From: JARROD01 sp037384225
GTDB taxonomy: Bacteria > Pseudomonadota > Gammaproteobacteria > Pseudomonadales > Cellvibrionaceae
NCBI GenBank assembly: GCA_037384225.1
Contig: JARROD010000105.1
Coordinates: 1-20,325 of the forward strand
DNA: 20,325 nucleotides
Direction: 5' to 3'
Shown one piece after another: positions 1 through 6,306 of the stretch. A program made the translations under genes and the position numbers. Position 1 is the first letter of the stretch, and every line of letters begins with the position of its first letter. Below the pieces are notes generated by a model. That model saw only the letters and a program-made list of their open reading frames with translations. It was not told the DNA's origin and did no database searches.

Positions 1-118
1 ATTTATTTAAGTTTAGTTTTGATTTGTATGCTTGATAAGAGACGTATATTTATATATAAACCAAAATTTGCTTAAAATATGCATCAATAAAAATATTTGT
101 ATAGTCCTAGTTGTATTA
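1..118. other. AT-rich foreign-looking segment abutting broken aroB
   Basis: By hand count about 24 of 118 bases are G or C (about 20%), against roughly balanced composition in the adjoining aroB. No reading frame of useful length lies in it; the stop codon that closes the aroB fragment (TTA on the plus strand at 116-118) is supplied by this segment. Runs such as TATATTTATATATAAA are typical of promoter-rich or horizontally acquired DNA. It could be the edge of an insertion sequence, a prophage or genomic island, or an assembly misjoin. I see no terminal inverted repeat or transposase piece that would identify it, because the window starts only 118 bp from the junction. Confidence 0.6.
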
Positions 119-703
119 CTTATCAAGGTCTGCAATCAGCCCATACTTGAAAACTTCCGCCAGTCCCGCCGCCAGTTCCCGATCCGGTAAAGTGGCCAGC
201 ACACGGGTGTCCGCCACTACACAGTTGGGCTGGTGAAAGGCACCGATCATATTTTTTCCCAATGCGTGATTGACTCCGGTCTTGCCGCCAACGGATGAAT
301 CCACTTGCGCCAGTAACGTCGTGGGAACCTGGATAAAATCCACTCCGCGCTGATAGCATGCCGCCGCAAAGCCAGCCATATCACCCACTACGCCACCGCC
401 CAGCGCAACCAGGGTGGTCGTGCGGTTGTGCCGTGCTTGCAGAAGGGTGTCGAAAATCCGGTTAAGCGTGTCGAGGTTTTTATGCTGTTCGCCCTCCGGC
501 AAGATAACCGTATCCAACCGGGTACCAGCAAGGGTATTTTGCAAAGCCGCCAGATATAAAGGCGCAACAGTTTCATTGGTAACGATACACACCTGCTCGC
601 CGCGAATATAAGGCTTAAACAAATTCGCATCATCGAGCAACCCAGCGCCGATAAAAATAGGGTAGCTGCGCGTGCCGAGATTCACATTCAGTGTCTGCGT
701 CAT
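116..703 (-). pseudogene. aroB: 3-dehydroquinate synthase AroB, C-terminally truncated
   Basis: AroB converts DAHP to 3-dehydroquinate, the second step of the shikimate pathway, in the cytoplasm using NAD+ and a divalent metal. The fragment starts MTQTLNVNLG and carries the N-terminal NAD-binding half: PEGEQHKN near residue 70, GGGVVGDMAGF near 102-112, and QVDSSVGGKTGVNH near 133-146. The motif AGLAEVFKYG contains Glu183, the first metal ligand. It stops at about residue 195, where full-length enzymes have about 360 residues, so the C-terminal helical domain with the two conserved metal-binding histidines is missing. Homology appears to run to ADLD; the last Lys and the stop come from the AT-rich segment. 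It lies downstream of aroK on the same strand, the usual aroKB order, but a palindromic repeat sits between them. The fragment cannot be catalytic. A second aroB elsewhere, or a misassembly, would change the picture. Confidence 0.9.
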
Positions 704-781
704 AGAAAAATAAATACCTTTCGATTGGGGCAGTACCCAAAGCGTTTGAGCATTAGGTATGGATTGAAAACCGATGCCTGT

Positions 782-806
782 GCAAATCCGCTACAGTAGC
801 ATTTGC
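782..806. repeat. Small hairpin between aroK and aroB
   Basis: GCAAAT (782-787) pairs with ATTTGC (801-806), and the intervening GCTACAGTAGC is itself a near-perfect palindrome. This gives a roughly 10-bp stem with a 2-base bulge and a 3-base loop. No T-run follows on either strand, so it is not a typical intrinsic terminator. It sits just beyond the larger family A palindrome. It may be a REP-like hairpin or an mRNA processing signal between aroK and aroB; its function is unknown. Confidence 0.4.
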
Positions 807-816
807 CTGCAATTAT

Positions 817-919
817 ACCCCATCGTTGCATAAATTTTCGGCCCAGTACCGCTTTGCTGCGTCTATAGCGGCATTTTTAGCTTAGAAGAAGCGCTCGAAA
901 ATTTATGCAACGATGGGGT
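817..919. repeat. Palindromic repeat family A, copy 1 (MITE-like)
   Basis: A 103-bp non-coding element with perfect 24-bp inverted arms: 817-840 begins ACCCCATCGTTGCATAAATT, and 896-919 is its exact reverse complement. The 55-bp centre contains a smaller inverted pair (CCGCT ... AGCGG). A second, more degenerate copy lies at 10475-10561 with the same arm sequence (one mismatch in 24 in the left arm) and a recognisably related centre. No clear target duplication flanks it (left GCAATTAT, right GTAGGCTA). It lies between aroK and aroB, so transcripts crossing it would form a long stem. The repeat structure is seen directly; mobility is inferred from the dispersed copies. Confidence 0.85.
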
Positions 920-936
920 GTAGGCTAATGTGGCGT

Positions 937-1458
937 TTAATCCCGGCTATGCAACCGGCGGGCAATATCCTGAGCCACCGTTCTGGGGCTGCGCTTGTCA
1001 GTACTGATAATTAAATCCGCCACCTCACGGTAAAGCGGATCGCGCAGATTGATCAGTTCTATAATTCGACTGCGTGGGTCATCGACCCGCAACAGGGGGC
1101 GTTTACGGTCTTTGTAGGTGCGCTCCAGCAGTTGTTCAATGGAGGCTGTCAGATAGATTACCCGCCCACCGCTTTGCAGGGCACGGCGGTTTTCCGGTCG
1201 CAGTACAATGCCACCGCCGGTGGCCAACACCAGCCCCCGCTGCTCAACCAGCTCGCGCAGCACGGCCGTTTCGCGTCGGCGAAATCCGTCCTCCCCCTCG
1301 ACATCGAAAATCCAGGGAATATCGGCGCCAGTACGCTCTTCGATAACTTGGTCGGTGTCTTTAAACGATAGATTCAGTTCGCCTGCCAGCAGGCGACCGA
1401 TTGTGGATTTGCCGGCCCCCATAGGGCCGACCAGAAAAACATTGGAAACAGATTCCAT
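937..1458 (-). CDS. aroK: Shikimate kinase AroK
   Basis: Phosphorylates shikimate at the 3-hydroxyl with ATP, the fifth step of the shikimate pathway, in the cytoplasm. The 173-residue protein has the usual length. Visible motifs are the P-loop GPMGAGKST (residues 11-19), the shikimate-binding Asp in DTDQ near 34-37, GFRRRE near 58-63, ATGGGIV near 79-85, and the lid RKRPLL near 117-122, where the catalytic Arg lies. The ATG overlaps the pilQ stop by one base (TAATG), so it is translationally coupled to the pilus operon, the standard pilMNOPQ-aroK arrangement in gammaproteobacteria. The gene looks intact, although both its neighbours are damaged. Confidence 0.97.
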   Translation of the reverse strand: MESVSNVFLVGPMGAGKSTIGRLLAGELNLSFKDTDQVIEERTGADIPWIFDVEGEDGFRRRETAVLRELVEQRGLVLATGGGIVLRPENRRALQSGGRVIYLTASIEQLLERTYKDRKRPLLRVDDPRSRIIELINLRDPLYREVADLIISTDKRSPRTVAQDIARRLHSRD

Positions 1459-3360
1459 TAATTCGCTATTGCACTCGCCAGTATCTTAGGCGTGATAAAG
1501 ATCAACAGCTCCCGCTTTTCCTCGGCGTTCACATCCCGCTTAAATAACCGGCCAAAGTACGGAATATCCCCCAGGAGAGGAACCTTTGTTTGAGAAGTCA
1601 CTGTATTGGTAGTGAAAATCCCTCCCAATACCACTGTCTGTCCATTGCCGACCAATACCTGGGTATTAATCTCTGTCACATCAATAGTGGGAATACCACT
1701 GGCATCATCGATTTCACCCACCGAGTCCTGGTTGATCTTCAAGTCCATAATAATATGGTCGTCGGGCGTTATCTGTGGCGTTACATCCAGCTTCAACACA
1801 GCTTCTTTGAAGGAGGTAGAAGTGGCGCCGCTGGCGGATGCTTCCTGGTACGGAATTTCCGTACCGGATTCGATTGTAGCCTTTTTCTTGTCGCCGGTAA
1901 TCACCTTGGGCTGGGAAACCACTTCCGCATAGCCGGTATCTTCCAGTGCCGACAACTCCATTTCCAACAATATGTGATCGTTGATAATATCGAATGCAAT
2001 ACTACCTGCAGGATTCGAGGGAATTCCCAGGTCCACACCGATATCCTCGTCAATGTCGGTGGTACCGCCGTTATTAAAAAAACCGATTGGCGTCCCAGGA
2101 TCAGCGTCCAGCGCATCCTGCGTTCCAGCCAATTCTATTATGGAACCACCGCTCGACGCCACCTCCACCGCCGCTGCCTTCAGAAAACAGTTTAAACAGC
2201 TCCTTGGCATTGGCATAACGAATACGGATATACTCTGTGCGCAAAGGCGCCAGTTCCTGCAATTGTTTCTGGGTCTCGATTTCCTGCCGCTCTCGCTCGG
2301 CAATTTCCGCCGCCGGAGCCACCATCAGCACATTGCCCACCTGGCGTTTGTCCAGTCCCTTGGTCTTCAACACCAGGTCCAGAGCCTGGTCCCAGGGTAC
2401 ATTGTCCAACCGCAGGGTAATACGTCCACTGACAGTGTCACTGGCCACCAGATTCAATTCGGTAAAATCGGCGATAAGCTGTAGCACGGAACGCACTTCG
2501 ATATCCTGGAAATTGAGCGACAATTTGTCGCCAACAAAGGCAAAGCGCGCTTTTTTCTCCTCAACCTCTTTTTGAGTAAGAGGCTTTACACTTACCACGT
2601 ACTCATTGTCCGCTTGATAGGCCAGGTAATCATAATCGCCGGTCGGGGTGATTTGAATCGACGTTCTGGAACCATCATAATCGGATTTGATACTGGTTAC
2701 GGGTGTGGCAAAATCGGTGACATCCAGACGACGGCGCAATTCCTTCGGCAGTTGGGCGTTAAGAAATGTCAGCACAATACCGTCGCTGCCATCCTCCACA
2801 TCGACGCCGACATTGGGATTGCTCAGAGAGATAATGACTTTACCCTCTCCTTTTTCGCCTCGGCGAAAATCCACATTGGTAATCGACGTCCCCTCGCTGC
2901 TGATCTCCGAACTCACACTTGCGGCAAGATCGGCTGATTTTTCAAGGTAATCGGCAACCTGGGTACTGCCCACCTCAATCACAAACGCATTGCCATCGAC
3001 TCGTGTCTGATAAGGGGTCAACTCTGCCAGATTCAGAATCAACCGGGTACGGCCACCACCACTGAGCACAACCGCGCTTTTGGCATTGCCAAATGACAGC
3101 GGAAACTTTTTCTGGGCCAATTGATTTCCGACATCGGGAAAATCCAGCACGATCCTGGCCGGCTGTTCAATAGTGTACCCGGCCGGTGTGGAAGGGGCTT
3201 CGGAAAACTGCATTCGGACTTCGAACCGCTCTCCGGGGAGCTCGGCAAAGCGGATATCTTCAAGATCTCCCGCCAAAAGAGACAAAGGCATAGCCGCCCA
3301 TAGCAGGCACAATACTTGTAGGCTTCTAACAACTCTTGCCGACGTTAACAAAGCTGACAT
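1458..3360 (-). pseudogene. pilQ: Type IV pilus secretin PilQ, internal deletion plus frameshift
   Basis: PilQ forms the outer-membrane ring through which type IV pili pass. Frame one (from 3360) has a signal peptide (residues 1-30, ending SLLA), AMIN-type domains over roughly 31-250, an STN/N0 domain (LSLNFQDIEVRSVLQLIADF) and the start of N1 (YIRIRYANAKELFKLFSEG). It then runs out of frame and stops at 2101. A second frame resumes by about 2165 with GGSIIELAGTQDALD and carries the C-terminal secretin domain (ELSALEDTGYAEVVSQPKVI, VPLLGDIPYFGRLFKR, LLIFITPKIL) to the stop at 1458. Between them the usual N1 end (family motif RTNTLxV) and the start of the secretin domain (PVRQVxIEARIV) appear in no frame, so roughly 70-100 residues are gone. 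The junction lies in the G-rich stretch 2142-2181. The two pieces total about 630 residues against about 700 in the family. No functional secretin can be made from this copy. Confidence 0.88.
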
Positions 3361-3366
3361 AGCGCG

Positions 3367-3903
3367 CTATTCCTTTTCTTCTAATTTTAAAACTCTGGGC
3401 CGTTCAACCCACCCATCCAGACCGTCCGGCACAATTTCGATGACATCCAGCTCCGTATTCGAAGCGGATACTATCCTGCCGTGGTTTTTACCCATGTAAT
3501 TTCCGGCGGTGACGCGGTGAATAGCGCCCTCCCCATCATCGATCAAAGCCCAGAGCACACTGTCTTTCTCCAGCGTTCCCACCATTTTCAGGGAAGCGAT
3601 GCTAAAGCTTTCCAAATACTCTTTTTCACGGGTTAAATCCGGTTTTATATTGCTATTACCGCTGACCAGAACCTGCCTTTTCTCCTCTACCGGACGTTCA
3701 AAGGGGCTTCTGAGCGCGGCGACACTGTAGGTAAAGGACTGGTAGGGCCGAAAGGTTGGCAACGGTTCTATTTGGCCCGCGGGCCTGCGTTTGGTTTCCG
3801 CAATATAGTCTTTCAAATCCTGGTGCTCGGGTATACCGCCACACCCTGTCGCAGTGATTGCCGCCAGGCAAACAACCATGGCTGGAAAATTGACTGCCCG
3901 CAT
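3367..3903 (-). CDS. pilP: Type IV pilus inner-membrane lipoprotein PilP
   Basis: PilP is a periplasmic lipoprotein that joins the PilMNO platform to the PilQ secretin. The 178-residue product begins with a lipoprotein signal peptide and a lipobox ending ATGC, with Cys21 as the lipidation site. After it comes a proline-rich linker (PLPTFRPYQSF) and a small C-terminal beta domain (VGTLEKDSVLWALIDDGEGAIHRVTAGNYMGKNHGRIV) typical of the family. The ATG lies 2 bp after the pilO stop and the gene ends 6 bp before pilQ. The gene looks intact, but its partner PilQ is broken here. Confidence 0.95.
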   Translation of the reverse strand: MRAVNFPAMVVCLAAITATGCGGIPEHQDLKDYIAETKRRPAGQIEPLPTFRPYQSFTYSVAALRSPFERPVEEKRQVLVSGNSNIKPDLTREKEYLESFSIASLKMVGTLEKDSVLWALIDDGEGAIHRVTAGNYMGKNHGRIVSASNTELDVIEIVPDGLDGWVERPRVLKLEEKE

Positions 3904-3905
3904 GC

Positions 3906-4517
3906 TTATTCACCCTGCGATTTATAGCGATAGGTTTTTGCCAGAATTTTCATGTCTAATACACCTGAATCTTTTTGCTCTTTTATCTGGTAATCGTGCA
4001 GGGTCACAATCCTCGGCATGCCGGCGATACCACTGACAAAGCTGCCCAGATCGTGGTAACCACCCTGCACTTCAATTTTTATCGGTAATTCAACATAAAA
4101 CTCGCCGACAACTTCCTGCTGAAGCGCGATACTGACTATGTTGAGGCCACTTTCATTGCCCTTTTCATCGATGTCCTCCAGCAGGCCCGGCACCTCCGTG
4201 TCACTGGGAAGCTGTGACACAAGGGCACCGAACGACTCTTCCATTTCCTTCATTTGTGCACGGTAAGCTTCCAGGTTTGCCGCCTGAAAGGCATTATGTT
4301 CAAACGACTTTCGAAGCTCCATCTCGGTGGCGACAACCTTGTCCTGTTGTATATAGAGATCCTTGACAAAGAAAAAGTAACCACCACTGACAATGGCGGC
4401 ATAAGCGAGGATACACAGGCCGACTTTGATCGGCACAGGCCAGACCCCCGCCCGTTCCCAATCAACTTCGGAGAGGTCGAAATTTTGGAGCTGCTCTACA
4501 AAATCCGCGAAAGCCAC
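3906..4517 (-). CDS. pilO: Type IV pilus inner-membrane protein PilO
   Basis: PilO pairs with PilN in the inner membrane to form the alignment subcomplex of the type IV pilus machine. The 203-residue protein has a short cytoplasmic N-terminus, one transmembrane helix at about residues 30-52 (VGLCILAYAAIVSGGYFFFV), a helical coiled segment rich in Glu and Lys to about 100, and a C-terminal ferredoxin-like domain (EFYVELPIKIEVQGGYHDLGSF). The start codon is GTG, directly abutting the TAA of pilN with no gap, which implies coupled translation. Length and layout are normal for the family. Confidence 0.95.
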   Translation of the reverse strand: MAFADFVEQLQNFDLSEVDWERAGVWPVPIKVGLCILAYAAIVSGGYFFFVKDLYIQQDKVVATEMELRKSFEHNAFQAANLEAYRAQMKEMEESFGALVSQLPSDTEVPGLLEDIDEKGNESGLNIVSIALQQEVVGEFYVELPIKIEVQGGYHDLGSFVSGIAGMPRIVTLHDYQIKEQKDSGVLDMKILAKTYRYKSQGE

Positions 4518-5084
4518 TTACCCTTCCTCCCCTTCCTCGGCGCCGGGAACCGCACTGGAAACGCTTAGTCTGAATTCGCTGGCCTGTTCTCCGAATTTTG
4601 GATCTGCCTTGACAGAGTTTAAATTGGGCGCTGAAAACCAGTCGGAGCCGTCCAGCCTGCGCATAAACGCAGACACCCGGTTGTTGGATTCCGTCACGCC
4701 ATGGATATTGATAATCTTGCCTTTGCGTTCCAAAGATGTGATGAAAATGCCGTCGGGCACGGAGCGCACCAGCTCATCAAAATATCTGACAATCACCGGG
4801 CGCGTGCCCTGCAGGTCCTGAATCACGCGCATGCGATCAAGCAGCTCGGTTTTGCGCTTCTTCAATTCTTTAATTTCAGAGACCTGCTTTTCAAGCGCGG
4901 CGATTTCCGTTTTCAACAACCGGTTGCGCGCAATCTGGCTGTCGATGGCGCTTTCAACACGGCCAATCCACACATAAGCGCTGAACAGAGCGAGCACACA
5001 CACACCGACTATGATAACCGTAAATTCTTTCTTCTTTTCCTGGCGGTATTCATCGCGCCAGGGTAGCAGGTTAATTTTCGCCAT
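4518..5084 (-). CDS. pilN: Type IV pilus inner-membrane protein PilN
   Basis: PilN anchors cytoplasmic PilM to the inner membrane and heterodimerises with PilO. The first residues MAKINLLPWRDE hold the conserved INLLPWR peptide that docks into PilM. A single transmembrane helix follows at about 22-42 (VIIVGVCVLALFSAYVWIG), then a coiled coil to about 90 and a periplasmic domain ending in a low-complexity acidic tail (PGAEEGEEG). The 188-residue length is typical. The ATG overlaps the pilM stop by one base (TGATG). Confidence 0.96.
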   Translation of the reverse strand: MAKINLLPWRDEYRQEKKKEFTVIIVGVCVLALFSAYVWIGRVESAIDSQIARNRLLKTEIAALEKQVSEIKELKKRKTELLDRMRVIQDLQGTRPVIVRYFDELVRSVPDGIFITSLERKGKIINIHGVTESNNRVSAFMRRLDGSDWFSAPNLNSVKADPKFGEQASEFRLSVSSAVPGAEEGEEG

Positions 5085-6151
5085 CAGTCAAAACTCCTCA
5101 TCGCGAGCCCGGTTGCAATCATGAGCGCCGGCGCGTCATTGGCCAATGCCATCGCATTGACTCTAGGGGCAACAGACATATTGGCAAAGGGATTGGCAAC
5201 TGTGGTCTGGGTGCCGAGTTTTTCTTCGATCAGTTCCACCAACCCCTCCATAGCCGCCACCCCTCCAGCCAGCACGATATGATCAACATCGTTGTATTGG
5301 CTGGAGGAAAAGAAAAATTGCAATGAGCGGGTGACCTGCTGTACTACGGCCTCTTTAAAGGGTTCCAGGACTTCGAGTTCGTAATCATCGGGCAGACCAC
5401 CCTGCTTTTTCGCCAACCCGGCCTCTTCCGTGGAAAGTCCATAACGACGCTGAATCTCTTCGGTAAGCTGTTTGCCGCCAAACAGCTGTTCCCGAGTGTA
5501 TACGGTTTTACCGTCCACCAGCACGCTCAAAGTGGTCATAGTGGCACCGATATCAACTATCGCAACCACCTGATCATCCTGATCCTCCAACTGCTCCGCA
5601 ATCAGAGAAAACGCCCGCTCCATAGTATAGGCTTCAATATCGACGATCTTGGGATGCAGATTGGCAAGGTTGAGCACTTCCACCCGCAGGTCGACATTTT
5701 CACGCCGGCAGGCCGCCAACAACACCTCTACCTGTTCGGGATTGCGTTCAGAGGGTTTCTGCACTTCAAAGTCGAGGGCTACTTCCTCGAGAGGGTAAGG
5801 GATATACTGATCTGCTTCGAGGCTGATCTGAGTTTCCATGGCGTCGTCGCTCAGACCGGCGGGCATTTCTATTACTTTGGTAATGACTGCCGACCCCGCA
5901 ACCGCCACGGAGGCCTGCTTCACCTTACTTTTTGACAAAAATGCGACAGCCTTCACAGTTTCGGCAACAGCCTCCGGGTCATTGATATTTTTTTCAACAA
6001 CCACATTGGGCGGCAAAGCCTTGACGGAATAGCTTTCCACACGGTATTGATCGCCCTGGCGACTAATTTCCAGCAACTTCACTGAAGTAGAACTGATATC
6101 GAGCCCCAATACCGGCTTTTGTTTTTGCTCTAGAAAGCCTAATATCCCCAT
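5084..6151 (-). CDS. pilM: Type IV pilus assembly ATPase-like protein PilM
   Basis: PilM is an actin/FtsA-like cytoplasmic protein that binds ATP and the PilN N-terminus. The 355-residue product shows the actin-fold nucleotide motifs: GLDISSTSVKLLEI (residues 16-29), VAIVDIGATMTTLSVL (near 196-211) and IVLAGGVAAMEGL (near 293-305). It is the first gene of the minus-strand pil operon and is divergent from ponA across a 155-bp AT-rich intergenic region, as in Pseudomonas. The ATG at 6151 gives the conserved start MGILGFLEQKQKPVLGLD. No defect is visible. Confidence 0.97.
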   Translation of the reverse strand: MGILGFLEQKQKPVLGLDISSTSVKLLEISRQGDQYRVESYSVKALPPNVVVEKNINDPEAVAETVKAVAFLSKSKVKQASVAVAGSAVITKVIEMPAGLSDDAMETQISLEADQYIPYPLEEVALDFEVQKPSERNPEQVEVLLAACRRENVDLRVEVLNLANLHPKIVDIEAYTMERAFSLIAEQLEDQDDQVVAIVDIGATMTTLSVLVDGKTVYTREQLFGGKQLTEEIQRRYGLSTEEAGLAKKQGGLPDDYELEVLEPFKEAVVQQVTRSLQFFFSSSQYNDVDHIVLAGGVAAMEGLVELIEEKLGTQTTVANPFANMSVAPRVNAMALANDAPALMIATGLAMRSFD

Positions 6152-6250
6152 TTTTCTATAATTTTCCGCAACTTAGATATAATTTATGTTATAGCACTTT
6201 AACTCAAGCCTGCAACAACATTACGCTTATGTAAACCATCTAAAAGGCCT

Positions 6251-6256
6251 TATAAT
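6251..6256 (+). promoter_or_regulatory. Candidate -10 box for ponA
   Basis: A perfect TATAAT lies 51 bp before the ponA ATG in the divergent pilM-ponA spacer. No convincing -35 hexamer is found at 16-18 bp upstream (the sequence there is around TTATGTAA), and no extended -10 TG is present. An activator or a weak basal promoter is therefore possible. The spacer also holds AT-rich stretches (6167-6195) that probably serve the pilM promoter on the other strand. Confidence 0.4.
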
Positions 6257-6306
6257 GTCAACTCCTCCCGAATGGGAAAGCTAACTCATTAATTCATCTA
6301 GAAAAA

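Noticed and set aside
2101..2181. Programmed ribosomal frameshift in pilQ
   Set aside because: A recoding event would join complete domains. Here the end of N1 and the start of the secretin domain are missing from all frames, so a deletion is the simpler reading; no slippery heptamer with a pseudoknot is evident.
1590..2195. 201-codon plus-strand frame opposite pilQ
   Set aside because: Antisense to the conserved secretin domain; low-complexity content and no start context.
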